64,000 bases of DNA, from the NCBI RefSeq assembly GCF_014636635.1, contig NZ_BMEO01000004.1:1-64000 (forward strand), read 5' to 3'. How positions within the stretch are numbered: the stretch's first letter is position 1; each line of letters starts with the position of its first letter. The position numbers and the translations under genes were made by a program. Origin of the DNA: Marinicella pacifica (GTDB lineage: Bacteria; Pseudomonadota; Gammaproteobacteria; Xanthomonadales; Marinicellaceae). Of the stretch, positions 25,549 to 35,584 are shown one piece after another. Below the pieces are notes generated by a model. That model saw nothing but the letters and a program-made list of their open reading frames with translations, searched no databases and had not been told where the DNA came from.

Positions 25549-27507
25549 ATGTTTAAAATTCTGTTATTTATACCCTTACTTATCAGCCCAGTTCTCAGCC
25601 AGGCAGAACCCGTTCCGGTTGAGAATTTTGCCGCTAAAGTTCAATTCAAATCTGTCAAAATTTCACCTGATGGCAAACACCTTGCTTATACATTTGAGGA
25701 GGGAGACCGGGTTAAACTTGGCACAATGAATATAAAAACAAAAAAAGGAATTTACGCCTTTGACGTAGGTGCTGATCGGGAAATCGTTCAATTTGATTGG
25801 GTCAATAACAATCGTCTTTACTTTTTAGGAGCAGATATTACAGGATGGCTTGATGGGGCGCCAAAAAACTACAGAGCCTATTTTGCAAATTTAAATGGTA
25901 AAAAAAGAAAATCGATTCCGGTTCAGTACAGCAATATAGTTTCATTTTTAGAAAATGAACCTGATTATGTGTTAATCAATAAGTATTTTGAAGATGGTGT
26001 AAAAGTCCACAAAATGAATGTCCATACCTTAAAAACTGATTACCAGGCTGTTGAACCTAAAACTGTAGGTGGTATGCATTCAACAATTCAGTTTATTAGT
26101 TTTGACCACAATGACAATGCCCGACTTGCCTATGAATTTGATCCGGTAGACAAAAAAAATTATGACGATGATATTTTGTACATTCATGTACGTTCATCAA
26201 ATGGGGATTGGAAATCTTTAAAAGTTAACAATCAAAGAAAAGAAAAGCCTGTATTTTCCGGATTGGGATATAACAAAGCCAATGATAAGTTTTATTTTAT
26301 CTCAAATTACGATCTTCCAGGAAAAGGGGCTAATGGATTATTTGAATATGATTTTAAAACCAATGAAATCAATCTTTTATTCAGGCATCCTGATGCCGAT
26401 GTTATTTCTGGTGCCTATGGTAAAAATGAAGAATTTATTGGTGCTTACTATGAAGCAGGATATCCAAACTATTATTATTTGGAAGATGATGATGTGGCAG
26501 AAGAAGTCAATTTTCACAAATCTATTCGCGCCAGTTTTCCACAATCCACTGTATCCATAGGAACTTACACAAAGGATAAAAACCTTACTACCTTATTTGT
26601 AAGAAGTGACAGAAATCCAGGTGACTATTACATATTTAATAAAAACCAAAATAAAGTTAGCTATTTAGCCAGTGTTTTACCAAGCATAGATAAAAACAAA
26701 ATGGCTAAGGTTGAACCTTTTACCATTCAAACCAGAGATGGTTTAAAAATGTACGGTCAGTTAACAATTCCTAAAAATAAAGAATTAAAAAACCTACCGC
26801 TCATTGTTTTCCCCCATGGCGGTCCATATGGGGTCATGGATACCTGGCGATGGTATCCTCGCCCACAATTATTTGCAAACAGGGGCTACTTAGTTCTTCA
26901 GCTCAACTACAGAGGTTCGTCAGGTTACGGCAGCGAATTTGAAGAAGCTGGATATCATGAATGGGGCGCTAAAATGCAAGACGACATAACTGATGCCACG
27001 CTTTGGGCTATCGATAAAGGTTATGCCGATAAAAATAGAATTTGTATTCACGGTATAAGTTATGGTGGTTATGCCGCTATGCAAGCTGTCGTTAAAGAAC
27101 CCGATTTATACAAATGTTCGATTCCCGATGCTGGAACTTATGAACTGGCTTATCATATGAAATCTACGGATATGTTTAAGGGCAATAATTCTCTTAAAGA
27201 ATGGTTTTTTACCAGAATGCTGGGTGAAAACTTCGAGGAATTAAACAAAGAACGCTCACCAGTCTATCATCTTGATAAATTAAAAGCCAAGTTAATGATT
27301 GTTCACGGAACAAAAGATGTTCGGGTTACCATTGGAAACGCTGAAATCCTTGAAGAAAAATTAAAAGAAAAGAATATTCGCTATGAAACCTTCTATAAAA
27401 AAGACGGACACGGCTTTCAAAAAGTACCTTATCGCATCGAATTGTACAATAAAATGTTGGATTTCTTAGACCAGCATATTGGTGAGAAAAGTCAATCATC
27501 AAACTAA
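25549..27507 (+). CDS. Secreted S9 family peptidase (prolyl oligopeptidase type)
   Basis: 652 residues. A signal peptide (about 1-20, ending LSQA) precedes an N-terminal propeller domain (about 25-370) and an alpha/beta hydrolase domain. The nucleophile serine is in HGISYGGYAAMQ (about 503-514), the acid in HGTKDVRV (about 588-595), and the histidine in DGHGF (about 620-624). It probably cleaves peptides in the periplasm or outside. An upstream ATG (25486) overlaps the preceding stop but hides the signal peptide, so I use 25549. The coding sequence is clearly more AT-rich than its neighbours, which suggests transfer. Confidence 0.9.
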   Translation: MFKILLFIPLLISPVLSQAEPVPVENFAAKVQFKSVKISPDGKHLAYTFEEGDRVKLGTMNIKTKKGIYAFDVGADREIVQFDWVNNNRLYFLGADITGWLDGAPKNYRAYFANLNGKKRKSIPVQYSNIVSFLENEPDYVLINKYFEDGVKVHKMNVHTLKTDYQAVEPKTVGGMHSTIQFISFDHNDNARLAYEFDPVDKKNYDDDILYIHVRSSNGDWKSLKVNNQRKEKPVFSGLGYNKANDKFYFISNYDLPGKGANGLFEYDFKTNEINLLFRHPDADVISGAYGKNEEFIGAYYEAGYPNYYYLEDDDVAEEVNFHKSIRASFPQSTVSIGTYTKDKNLTTLFVRSDRNPGDYYIFNKNQNKVSYLASVLPSIDKNKMAKVEPFTIQTRDGLKMYGQLTIPKNKELKNLPLIVFPHGGPYGVMDTWRWYPRPQLFANRGYLVLQLNYRGSSGYGSEFEEAGYHEWGAKMQDDITDATLWAIDKGYADKNRICIHGISYGGYAAMQAVVKEPDLYKCSIPDAGTYELAYHMKSTDMFKGNNSLKEWFFTRMLGENFEELNKERSPVYHLDKLKAKLMIVHGTKDVRVTIGNAEILEEKLKEKNIRYETFYKKDGHGFQKVPYRIELYNKMLDFLDQHIGEKSQSSN

Positions 27508-27547
27508 GCAAGCCGGCCTTTCGTATAGAAGTTTGCGGGCGCACATG

Positions 27548-27582
27548 AGATAATAGGCGGGTTTTTTTAACCGCCATTATCT
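27548..27582 (+). promoter_or_regulatory. Long hairpin directly against the metG start codon
   Basis: AGATAAT-a-GGCGG and CCGCC-ATTATCT pair over 12 base pairs with one bulged base and a T-rich loop of ten bases. The 3' arm ends one base before the metG ATG (27584). No ribosome binding site is visible outside the hairpin. It could hold back metG translation, or act as a poor terminator for the S9 peptidase gene. No T-run follows the stem. Confidence 0.45.
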
Positions 27583-27583
27583 G

Positions 27584-29623
27584 ATGACTCAAGCGTCCGC
27601 ACAACCCCGTAAAATTTTAGTCACGTCTGCCCTGCCGTATGCCAGTGGTTCCTTGCATCTGGGCCATTTGGTCGAGCACACCCAATCGGATATCTGGGCG
27701 CGCTTAATGCGCAGTTTAGGCCACGAAATCAAATACCTGTGTGCCGATGATGCCCATGGCACCCCAATAATGCTGCTCGCCGAAAAAAAGGGTTTAAGCC
27801 CTGAACAACTGGTGGACAGTATGCGTGAAGAGCACTGGCGCGATTTGCAGGCTTTTGGCATTTCTTACGACCATTACCATTCCACACACTCCGAAGAAAA
27901 CCGGTCACTGGTGACCGACATTTACAACAAGCTCAAAAGCGCCGGTCATATTGATGAAAAAATCATTGCCCAATATTACGATCCTGAAAAAAATATGTTT
28001 TTACCGGACCGTTTCCTGCGGGGCACCTGTCCGCGATGTGGTGCCGACGATCAATACGGCGACAACTGTGAAGCCTGCGGCGCATCCTATGATCCGGCTG
28101 ATCTGAAAAACCCAAAATCAGCCGTCAGTGGTGCCACGCCTGTTTTAAAAGAATCCAAGCACTTGTTTATTAACCTCAACAATTTTGAACCCATGCTCAA
28201 GGACTGGGTGACTTCAGGCACTTTGCAGGATGAGGTTAAAAACAAACTCAATGAATGGTTTGAGGCAGGCTTACAATCCTGGGACATTTCCCGGGATGCG
28301 CCCTATTTTGGTTTTCAAATCCCCGGTGAAAAAGATAAATACTTTTATGTCTGGATGGATGCGCCGGTGGGTTATCTGGCCTGTTTGAAATATGTGTGTG
28401 AGCAGCGGGGTGAAGATTTTGCACCCTGGATTGACCCTGACAGTGATCATGAGATGGTGCATTTTATCGGCAAAGATATCTTGTATTTTCATGCCCTATT
28501 TTGGCCCGCCATGTTGTGCGGTGCCGGCATGAAACAACCCAATGCGGTGTATGCCCATGGTTTTTTGACCGTTAACGGCACCAAAATGAGTAAATCACGG
28601 GGCACGTTTATTAAGGCTTCAACTTATTTGGACCATTTAAACCCCGATTATTTACGCTATTACTTTGCGGCTAAATTATCCGACAACCTGGTTGATATAG
28701 ATCTGAATATGGATGATTTTCGACAACGTGTTAACAGCGATTTGGTGGGCAAAGTGGTGAACATCGCTTCCCGAACCGCCGGCTTTATCAAAAAGCAATT
28801 TGATTTGCGCCTGGCCGATCAATTGGATCAAGCGAATTTATATGAACAGTTTATGGACCAACATGACACGGTGGCCGAATTGTTTGAAGCCAGAAAATAC
28901 AGTGCCGCCATTCGTTTGATTATGCACTGGGCGGATCAGGCCAATCAGTACATTGCCGAAAAAGAGCCCTGGGTGGCGATAAAAGATGAAAACCGCCTCG
29001 AAGAAGTGCATCAAGTGTGTACCACCGGTTTAAATTTGTTTCGGGTGCTGATGACCTGGTTGGCGCCGGTGATACCGCACACTACGAAGAAAGCCGCTGA
29101 TTTTTTGAACACTGACCTGACGCAATGGCATGCCGCTGAAAAGCCCTTGTTAAACCATACCATCAAGCCGTTTAAACCCTTGTTACAACGCATAGAAACT
29201 GATACCTTAGAAACCATTATGCAACAAAGCCAGGAAGACTTAAAAACCACCCGGGAAAAACAACCCACCGGCCCATTGGTCGATGACCCCATCAGCGAAG
29301 AAATCAGTTTTGATGATTTTGCCAAGCTGGATTTTCGCGTGGCCACAATCGTGGCGGCTAAGGCGGTACCAAAAGCCGATAAATTAATTCAATTAACGTT
29401 GGATCTCGGCGGTCTTGAAAAAAACGTTTTTGCCGGCATCAAAGCCGCCTATAAACCTGAAGACCTGGTGGGCCGGCAGACGGTGATGGTGGCCAATTTA
29501 GCCCCGCGTAAAATGCGTTTTGGCCTGTCAGAGGGGATGGTGCTGGCCGCGGGCCCCGGTGGTGAGGATGTTTTTTTGTTAACACCGGATGACGGTGCCA
29601 AAGCCGGTATGCGGGTGAAATAG
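27584..29623 (+). CDS. metG: Methionyl-tRNA synthetase
   Basis: 679 residues (E. coli 677). It charges tRNA-Met. The class I signatures are SGSLHLGHLVEH (HIGH type, about 20-31) and KMSKSRG (KMSKS, about 335-341). The zinc knuckle CPRCGADDQYGDNCEACG (about 149-166) has four cysteines. The C-terminal 110 residues form the EMAP/Trbp111-like tRNA-binding dimer domain beginning FAKLDFRVATIV. It lies directly upstream of the rnf genes, as in pseudomonads. Confidence 0.97.
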   Translation: MTQASAQPRKILVTSALPYASGSLHLGHLVEHTQSDIWARLMRSLGHEIKYLCADDAHGTPIMLLAEKKGLSPEQLVDSMREEHWRDLQAFGISYDHYHSTHSEENRSLVTDIYNKLKSAGHIDEKIIAQYYDPEKNMFLPDRFLRGTCPRCGADDQYGDNCEACGASYDPADLKNPKSAVSGATPVLKESKHLFINLNNFEPMLKDWVTSGTLQDEVKNKLNEWFEAGLQSWDISRDAPYFGFQIPGEKDKYFYVWMDAPVGYLACLKYVCEQRGEDFAPWIDPDSDHEMVHFIGKDILYFHALFWPAMLCGAGMKQPNAVYAHGFLTVNGTKMSKSRGTFIKASTYLDHLNPDYLRYYFAAKLSDNLVDIDLNMDDFRQRVNSDLVGKVVNIASRTAGFIKKQFDLRLADQLDQANLYEQFMDQHDTVAELFEARKYSAAIRLIMHWADQANQYIAEKEPWVAIKDENRLEEVHQVCTTGLNLFRVLMTWLAPVIPHTTKKAADFLNTDLTQWHAAEKPLLNHTIKPFKPLLQRIETDTLETIMQQSQEDLKTTREKQPTGPLVDDPISEEISFDDFAKLDFRVATIVAAKAVPKADKLIQLTLDLGGLEKNVFAGIKAAYKPEDLVGRQTVMVANLAPRKMRFGLSEGMVLAAGPGGEDVFLLTPDDGAKAGMRVK

Positions 29624-29646
29624 TTTAAGCGGACAGGTTCAGGTCA

Positions 29647-30228
29647 ATGACCACTTTTTTTGTCATTTTCATCAGTGCAGCTTTTGTGAATAACTTCGTG
29701 TTGGTTCGCTTTTTAGGGCTGTGTCCGTTTATGGGCGTGTCCAGTCAATACAAATCAGCCCTCGGCATGGCTTATGCCACCGCTTTTGTACTGACCTTAT
29801 CATCGATTGTCAGTTATCTGGTGAATGAATACCTGTTAGTACCTTTGCAGATTGAATACTTAAAAACCTTGAGTTTTATTCTGGTGATTGCAGTCACGGT
29901 ACAAATGACTGAAATGATTCTGCACAAATCTTCTCCCTTGCTGTACCAGGTATTGGGTTTATTTTTACCTTTAATCACCACCAATTGTGCGGTTTTGGGT
30001 GTGGCCTTGTTAAACGTCCAACAACAAAACAGTTTACTGGAGTCAGCGGTGTTCGGTTTTGGGGCTGCTTTTGGTTTTGGCTTGGTATTGGTGTTGTTTT
30101 CAGCCATCCGTGAACGCCTGGAGATGGCTCATATACCCGCATCTTTTCGAGGCATTCCAATTGCCTTGATTACGGCCGGCATTATGGCGCTGGCTTTTAT
30201 GGGCTTTGGCGGCATGGTAAGCACATGA
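29647..30228 (+). CDS. rnfA: Rnf electron transport complex subunit A
   Basis: 193 residues and six membrane helices. It is a membrane core subunit of the Rnf/Rsx complex that couples NADH:ferredoxin electron flow to an ion gradient. The half-helix motifs VRFLGLCPF (about 20-28) and [15 protein letters not shown] (about 109-123) carry the conserved cysteines of the RnfA/E pair. First of six overlapping rnf genes. Confidence 0.95.
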   Translation: MTTFFVIFISAAFVNNFVLVRFLGLCPFMGVSSQYKSALGMAYATAFVLTLSSIVSYLVNEYLLVPLQIEYLKTLSFILVIAVTVQMTEMILHKSSPLLYQVLGLFLPLITTNCAVLGVALLNVQQQNSLLESAVFGFGAAFGFGLVLVLFSAIRERLEMAHIPASFRGIPIALITAGIMALAFMGFGGMVST

Positions 30229-30803
30229 ATTATCTTCTGGCCTTACTCGGTATGCTGATACTGGCCGGCCTGTTCGGTCTTATGATTGTGTGGGTGGCGC
30301 GCAAATTTAAAGTCGAAGGCAATCCGGTGGTGGAGCAAATTAACCAGGTATTGCCCCAAACCCAATGCGGCCAATGCGGCTATCCCGGCTGTAAACCCTA
30401 CGCCGAAGCGATTGCCAAAGGCGAAGCACCAATCAACCAATGCCCGCCCGGTGGCCAGGAAGGAATTCGCAAACTGGCTGCACTGCTGGATGTGGAAGAG
30501 CTGGAACTCAATCCTGACAACGGGGTTGAGGATGAAGTGGATACGATTGTAGAAATTATCGAAGCCGATTGCATCGGATGCACCAAATGTATTCAGGTGT
30601 GCCCTGTGGATGCCATTGTCGGGGCCGCCAAACATATGCACACGATTATTGGTGATGAATGCACGGGCTGCGATTTGTGTATCCCCGCCTGCCCGGTGGA
30701 TTGTATTATCCAAATCCCAGCACCTTTGCCCAGCCGCATTCACCGTCAGGAAAAACCCCGGCTGATGATGACCATTGAGGAGGCACAACAATGGCCCGGA
30801 TAA
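30225..30803 (+). CDS. rnfB: Rnf electron transport complex subunit B (iron-sulphur)
   Basis: 192 residues. An N-terminal membrane helix is followed by a four-cysteine Fe4S4 motif (CGQCGYPGC, then C in QCPPGG) and two ferredoxin-type CxxCxxCxxxCP motifs: [12 protein letters not shown] (about 115-126) and [12 protein letters not shown] (about 145-156). It passes electrons between the complex and ferredoxin. It overlaps rnfA by four and rnfC by 13 bases. Confidence 0.95.
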   Translation: MNYLLALLGMLILAGLFGLMIVWVARKFKVEGNPVVEQINQVLPQTQCGQCGYPGCKPYAEAIAKGEAPINQCPPGGQEGIRKLAALLDVEELELNPDNGVEDEVDTIVEIIEADCIGCTKCIQVCPVDAIVGAAKHMHTIIGDECTGCDLCIPACPVDCIIQIPAPLPSRIHRQEKPRLMMTIEEAQQWPG

Positions 30804-32323
30804 AAGACCGTCTCGACAGCTTTCATGGCGGCTTGGTGCTTAAACACCACAAGGAATTATCCGTGCGCAGTGAGGTGATTGCCATTGATCGGCCCGAACA
30901 ACTGGTGATTTCTTTACGGGTCAACCGTGGCCACGTTTCACAACCGGTGGTGAAAGTCGGCGACCGGGTTAATAAATACCAGGTCATTGCCCAACCGATA
31001 CACCCTTTTGGGGTGGTGGTACATGCACCTTTTTCGGGCACCATTCATGCCATTGAGGAACGACCCACGGCTGCACCGGATGCCGAAGTGGCACCTTGCA
31101 TCATTTTAGACACCGATGCAGAGGACGAAACCATTGAATATTTACCGCCTTTACAATCGATTAACCGCACCAGTCTGATTCAGCGTATCCAGAAAGCGGG
31201 GATACTGGGCATGGGCGGTGCCGGTTTTCCCACCCATGTAAAGTATGATCACCAAACTCACAACCAGGATCATTTACTTATCATTAACGGTGCCGAGTGT
31301 GAGCCCTATATCACCTGCGATGAACGCCTGATGCTGGATGAAGCCGAAGCTTTACTGAAGGGCACTGATTTACTCATGCAGGCTGCCGATGCGCGACGTG
31401 CCGTGATTGCGATTGAGGACAATTTGGGTAGCGTAAAATCCTTATTGGATAAAACCATCAACACCCTCGAATTGACTGGTATTGAGGTCATCAAAGTACC
31501 CACCATCTACCCCACAGGGGGTGAAAAACAATTGATTAAGGTACTCACGGGTCTTGAAGTACCGAGCGGTCAAACACCCTTATCTCTGGGGATTATTATG
31601 CAAAATGTGGCCACCACCAAAGCGGTGTATGATGCGGTGGAACACAACCGGCCACTGACCGAACGGTTGGTGACAGTGACCGGGGATCAGGTGGGCCGAC
31701 CGGGTAACTATTTAACCCCTGTCGGCACGTCTTTTGAGCGCTTATTGGCAACGGCAGAATGTACACTGTCAGGTATCGAAAAGCTGGTGGTCGGCGGCCC
31801 GATGATGGGCTATCCGATGCCGAATTCGGCAATTGGTGTGGACAAAACCACCAATTGCCTGTTACTGCTGAATAAAGACAGCAGCCAACCGGATTTAACC
31901 ACGCTGCCCTGCATTCGTTGCGGTGATTGCGTCAAAGCTTGCCCGCAGGACTTATTACCGCAGCAGTTATTCTGGTATATTCAGGGCGATGATTTGGAAA
32001 AAGCCCGTAATCACCATGTATTTGATTGCATTGAATGCGGTGCCTGTTCCTGGGTGTGTCCCAGTCACATTGATTTAGTCAGTTATTATCGGTATGCCAA
32101 GTCTGAATTAACTTACCAGGATTACAAAAAAGCCAAGGCTCAACTGGCCAAACAACGCCATGAAAACCGCGAACAGCGCTTACAAGATATCAAAGCTGAA
32201 CGCCAGGCCCAACGCCGTGCCAAAGCCGAAAAACTGAAAGACAAAAGCACCGCCAAAAAAGAAATCTCAGCGGTGCTCGATCGCATTAAAAACAAACAAG
32301 CCGACCAGGACCATAAACAATGA
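30791..32323 (+). CDS. rnfC: Rnf electron transport complex subunit C (NADH/FMN)
   Basis: 510 residues. The flavin/NADH-binding domain has [15 protein letters not shown] (about 137-151) and [15 protein letters not shown]. Two Fe4S4 motifs follow: [12 protein letters not shown] (about 375-386) and [12 protein letters not shown] (about 414-425). The C-terminus is a charged coiled coil (about 435-510), much shorter than the repeat-rich tail of E. coli RsxC. It is peripheral on the cytoplasmic side. Confidence 0.95.
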   Translation: MARIKDRLDSFHGGLVLKHHKELSVRSEVIAIDRPEQLVISLRVNRGHVSQPVVKVGDRVNKYQVIAQPIHPFGVVVHAPFSGTIHAIEERPTAAPDAEVAPCIILDTDAEDETIEYLPPLQSINRTSLIQRIQKAGILGMGGAGFPTHVKYDHQTHNQDHLLIINGAECEPYITCDERLMLDEAEALLKGTDLLMQAADARRAVIAIEDNLGSVKSLLDKTINTLELTGIEVIKVPTIYPTGGEKQLIKVLTGLEVPSGQTPLSLGIIMQNVATTKAVYDAVEHNRPLTERLVTVTGDQVGRPGNYLTPVGTSFERLLATAECTLSGIEKLVVGGPMMGYPMPNSAIGVDKTTNCLLLLNKDSSQPDLTTLPCIRCGDCVKACPQDLLPQQLFWYIQGDDLEKARNHHVFDCIECGACSWVCPSHIDLVSYYRYAKSELTYQDYKKAKAQLAKQRHENREQRLQDIKAERQAQRRAKAEKLKDKSTAKKEISAVLDRIKNKQADQDHKQ

Positions 32324-33375
32324 CTACGGCATTAAACACATCAGGCTCACCCCATATTCCGGCCCGTTTCAGTGTCACCAAAGTCATGGGATGGGTGTTG
32401 CTGGCTTTGGTTCCTGCCATCACCGCCCATGTGTTTTATTTTGGTGTGGGCATAGTCATTCAAATACTGCTCGCCACTGCCGCCGGCTATTTATTTGAAG
32501 GGTGGTGTTTACGCTGGCGCCAACAACCACTCAAACCTTTTTTAACGGATTTAACCGTACCGGTGACGGCGGTGTTGTTTGCCTTGTGTTTATCACCGAT
32601 CGCACCGTGGTATGTGGCCGTGGTGGGCATGTTTTTTGCGATTGTGGTGGCCAAACATTTGTACGGTGGCCTGGGCAATAATATTTTTAACCCGGCGATG
32701 GTGGGCTTTGCCACCATTTTAGTGGCTTTCCCACAATCCATGTCACTGTGGCTGCCGCCTGCCGGCTTGATACAGTTAGGCGACAATTTACAATCCATTG
32801 GCTGGCAACAAACTTTATACGTTGTTTTTGCGGGCTTACCCGCCGATATATCGGTGGATGCGGTGACTGCGGCCACCCCGTTAACGGCATTAAAAACCGG
32901 TTTGCAACAAGGCTTTGCCCAAAGCGAGATTGTCACCGGCGCGGTGTTTGGTGATTTCGGTGGTTTGGGTTGGGAATGGATTGCCAACTGGCTGTTTTTA
33001 GGGGGTCTGTTGTTATTGTTTAAACGGGTGATTACCTGGCATGTACCGGCAGCTGTATTGATGACCACCATTGCAGCGGCCACACCGTTTTATTTGTTTA
33101 ATGCCGATATTTACATGTCACCTCAGCAGCATGTCTTCTCAGGTGGCATCATGCTGGCGGCTTTTTTTATTGCCACCGATCCGACTTCCGGTTGCTCATC
33201 TAACCGCGGTAAAATTATCTTTGGTGCAGGGGTGGCCATTTTAACCGTTCTGATCCGAAATTTTGGTGCTTACCCCGATGGGGTGGCTTTTGCGGTTTTA
33301 CTCATGAATTTATCCGCGCCTTTGATTGACCGTTTAACCATTCCCCAGCCTTACGGCAAAAAAGGTCAGCCATGA
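32320..33375 (+). CDS. rnfD: Rnf electron transport complex subunit D
   Basis: 351 residues and about ten membrane helices. The covalent FMN threonine is expected in AATPLTALKTG (about 187-197), corresponding to the SGATPL motif of other RnfD proteins, with alanine in place of glycine. GNNIFNPAMVGFA (about 118-130) and TDPTSGCSSNRGK (about 287-299) are the other family blocks. It overlaps rnfC and rnfG by four bases each. Confidence 0.95.
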   Translation: MTTALNTSGSPHIPARFSVTKVMGWVLLALVPAITAHVFYFGVGIVIQILLATAAGYLFEGWCLRWRQQPLKPFLTDLTVPVTAVLFALCLSPIAPWYVAVVGMFFAIVVAKHLYGGLGNNIFNPAMVGFATILVAFPQSMSLWLPPAGLIQLGDNLQSIGWQQTLYVVFAGLPADISVDAVTAATPLTALKTGLQQGFAQSEIVTGAVFGDFGGLGWEWIANWLFLGGLLLLFKRVITWHVPAAVLMTTIAAATPFYLFNADIYMSPQQHVFSGGIMLAAFFIATDPTSGCSSNRGKIIFGAGVAILTVLIRNFGAYPDGVAFAVLLMNLSAPLIDRLTIPQPYGKKGQP

Positions 33376-34019
33376 GCGAAGAAAAATCCAACCAAAAAAA
33401 CACCTGGACATTGCCGGTTATATTGGCGGTGATTACTTTAATCACCAGTGCGGTGCTGATGCTAACCCACGAACTCACCAAAGATACCATTGAACGACAG
33501 CGTCTGCAAGCACGCCTTAAATCATTGCAGCGGCTGTTGCCGGAACAGCTGGTTGATAATGATGTGATTGCTGATGCGGTGACGATTTTTGAACCGGACG
33601 CTCTGGGTCATCGCAAACCCAAACAACTGTATATCGGCCGCAAAAATGGCGCATTCAGCGCGGTGGCCGTTCCGGTAACAGCACGCAATGGCTATTCCGG
33701 TGATATAGAACTGATGGTGGGCATTAAAGTCAACGGTGAAATCACCGACGTGGCCATCATTAACCATAAGGAAACACCCGGTCTGGGTGATTTGATTGAA
33801 CGCGGAAAAAGTGACTGGTTGCAGCAATTTCCCGGACGTTCTCTTGATAATCCGGTTACAAAAAACTGGAAAGTCAAAAAAGACGGTGGGCGATTTGATC
33901 AGATTACCGCCGCCACCATCACCCCGCGTGCGGTGGTGGGAGCGATTAAAAAAGCTTTGCTTTATGAACAGACTTTGGACCTTAAAATGTTAAAAGAAGC
34001 GGTTAAAGACGATGCGTGA
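33372..34019 (+). CDS. rnfG: Rnf electron transport complex subunit G (FMN-binding)
   Basis: 215 residues. One N-terminal membrane helix and a periplasmic FMN_bind domain. HKETPGLGDLIE (about 129-140) and DQITAATITPRAVV (about 177-190) are the family motifs. The threonine after TAA in the second carries the phosphoester-linked FMN. It overlaps rnfD and rnfE. Confidence 0.94.
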   Translation: MSEEKSNQKNTWTLPVILAVITLITSAVLMLTHELTKDTIERQRLQARLKSLQRLLPEQLVDNDVIADAVTIFEPDALGHRKPKQLYIGRKNGAFSAVAVPVTARNGYSGDIELMVGIKVNGEITDVAIINHKETPGLGDLIERGKSDWLQQFPGRSLDNPVTKNWKVKKDGGRFDQITAATITPRAVVGAIKKALLYEQTLDLKMLKEAVKDDA

Positions 34020-34689
34020 TTTTATAAAGACACGGCTGTGGGACAACAATGCCGCTTTGGTACAAATGTTGGGACTGTGCCCTTTGCTGGCAGTTTCAAA
34101 TACGGTGATTAATGCCTTGGGTATGGGCATTGCCACCGTTACAGTGGTGGTGATTACCAACTTTTTAGTGTCTATGATACGCCCCATCACCCGACAAGAA
34201 ATTCGTATTCCGCTTTTTGTGTTGCTCATTGCCAGCGTGGTCACGGTGATAGAAATGGTGATGAATGCCTATTTTCACCAGTTGTATTTAATTTTAGGTA
34301 TCTTTATTCCTTTAATCGTCACCAATTGCTTAATCATGGGTCGTGCAGAAGCTTATGCCTCAAAAAATCCACTGTGGTCATCGGTTAAAGACGGCTTTTT
34401 TGTGGGTCTGGGTTTTGCTTTGGTGATGATAGCCATCGGCGCCATACGAGAATTAATCGGCCAGGGTACTTTGTTCTCACAAGCCCATTTGTTGTTCGGT
34501 GACTGGGGACGACACCTGACCCTCACCCTGATCCCGGAATACAGCGGTTTTTTGGTGGCGGTGTTACCGCCGGGGGCTTTTTTTGCTCTGGCACTTTTGG
34601 TGGCTTTAAAAAACAAACGTGATGCCAACCAAAAAGAAAAAGCGCGACAAAGCCACAAAGCCACAACAAGCAACCCTGAATCGACGTGA
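34012..34689 (+). CDS. rnfE: Rnf electron transport complex subunit E
   Basis: 225 residues and six membrane helices, homologous to RnfA with inverted topology. LVQMLGLCPLLAVS (about 16-29) and FIPLIVTNCLIMGRAEA (about 98-114) hold the conserved cysteines. The C-terminus is a short charged tail. It is the last rnf gene; nth, which often follows in enterobacteria, is absent and a GIY-YIG gene follows instead. Confidence 0.95.
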   Translation: MRDFIKTRLWDNNAALVQMLGLCPLLAVSNTVINALGMGIATVTVVVITNFLVSMIRPITRQEIRIPLFVLLIASVVTVIEMVMNAYFHQLYLILGIFIPLIVTNCLIMGRAEAYASKNPLWSSVKDGFFVGLGFALVMIAIGAIRELIGQGTLFSQAHLLFGDWGRHLTLTLIPEYSGFLVAVLPPGAFFALALLVALKNKRDANQKEKARQSHKATTSNPEST

Positions 34690-34991
34690 ATAAAGCGCCG
34701 GTTTATTGTCTCTACCTGTTGTATTGCGATCAAGATTTCCTTTACACCGGGATTGCCATCGATCCCGAAGTCCGACTAAAACAACACCGGTCAAAAAAAC
34801 CGCCGGGGGCTAAATTCACCCGACGGTTTAAACAACTGGAGCTTGTTTATCAGGTCTCTGTTGGAAGTCGCGCCCGGGCCCAAAATTTAGAATACCATAT
34901 CAAACGTTTAAGTAAAAAGGACAAGCATTGGCTGGTTAAGCAACAACTGTCAATGGCCGATTTGCAACAATTTTTAGGTCTGAATGACTGA
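34686..34991 (+). CDS. GIY-YIG domain protein, UPF0213 (YhbQ-like)
   Basis: 101 residues. The single-domain GIY-YIG fold is visible from YCLYLLYC (about 7-14) through FLYTGIAIDPEVRLKQHRS (about 18-36) to the C-terminal basic helices. E. coli YhbQ is a structure-specific nuclease of this family. The start is GTG and overlaps the rnfE stop by four bases, so it rides on the rnf transcript. It is convergent with dolP eight bases later, with no terminator hairpin between them. Confidence 0.9.
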   Translation: MNKAPVYCLYLLYCDQDFLYTGIAIDPEVRLKQHRSKKPPGAKFTRRFKQLELVYQVSVGSRARAQNLEYHIKRLSKKDKHWLVKQQLSMADLQQFLGLND

Positions 34992-34998
34992 TACCCGA

Positions 34999-35571
34999 TT
35001 AACCTTTATATTCAAACACTTTAACCACCCGGTGCACGCCCCGTAAGTGACGGATGCGTTCGACCACAGCATCGGCTTCATCCCGGGTTACCAAACCCAT
35101 GAGAAAGACTTCTCCGTTGGCAACGGTTATTTTCACCCGGGTTGGATCAAAATCGGGAATATCAATTTTTAACAGCGAGCCTTTGGCTTTTGAAGCGATG
35201 TATTTATCCTTGGTACGTCGCCCCATTTTAGAGACCTCTTCCACGGTTTTAAGCTGGTTGACAACTTTCATCACACCATCTTTCACGGCGGCGGCATCTT
35301 CCGCACGAATGCGATCCTGATTATTTTTGACTTCACCGGCTAGTAACACCACGCCATTATACGTATCTACTTTAATGCGGCTGTCATGTTCAACTTGTTT
35401 GCGGATTTCGTTTTTAACGCTGGCAGTGATGATTTTATCGTCCAAAACCTGACCGCTGGAACGGCGATCATGCGCCACATTGACACCTGTGACGATGGCA
35501 CCTCCCACCAAAACAGCGGCACAGCCTTGTAACAGTAAACCACACATCAGTAACAGCAGTATTTTTTTCAT
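34999..35571 (-). CDS. dolP: Outer-membrane BON-domain lipoprotein DolP
   Basis: 190 residues. The signal peptide ends in the lipobox LLQGC (cysteine about 17). Two BON domains follow (about 43-112 and 121-188), each with the V-x-L-x-G-x-V turn (GVVLLAGEV, GEVFLMGLV). E. coli DolP (YraP) sits at the outer membrane and division site and supports BAM function. It lies 13 bases downstream of yraN, in the conserved rsmI-lpoA-yraN-dolP cluster; diaA, often present there, is missing. Confidence 0.93.
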   Translation of the reverse strand: MKKILLLLMCGLLLQGCAAVLVGGAIVTGVNVAHDRRSSGQVLDDKIITASVKNEIRKQVEHDSRIKVDTYNGVVLLAGEVKNNQDRIRAEDAAAVKDGVMKVVNQLKTVEEVSKMGRRTKDKYIASKAKGSLLKIDIPDFDPTRVKITVANGEVFLMGLVTRDEADAVVERIRHLRGVHRVVKVFEYKG

Positions 35572-35584
35572 TTTTTAATAATCC

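Noticed and set aside
27548-27582. The metG hairpin as a standard terminator of the S9 peptidase gene
   Set aside because: The T-run is in the loop, not after the stem, so it does not fit an intrinsic terminator.
30243-30791. 182-codon minus-strand ORF inside rnfB
   Set aside because: It is antisense to a fully motif-supported iron-sulphur protein and shows no domain of its own.
32487-33083. 198-codon minus-strand ORF inside rnfD
   Set aside because: Shadow of rnfD; composition is what the complement of membrane-helix codons gives.
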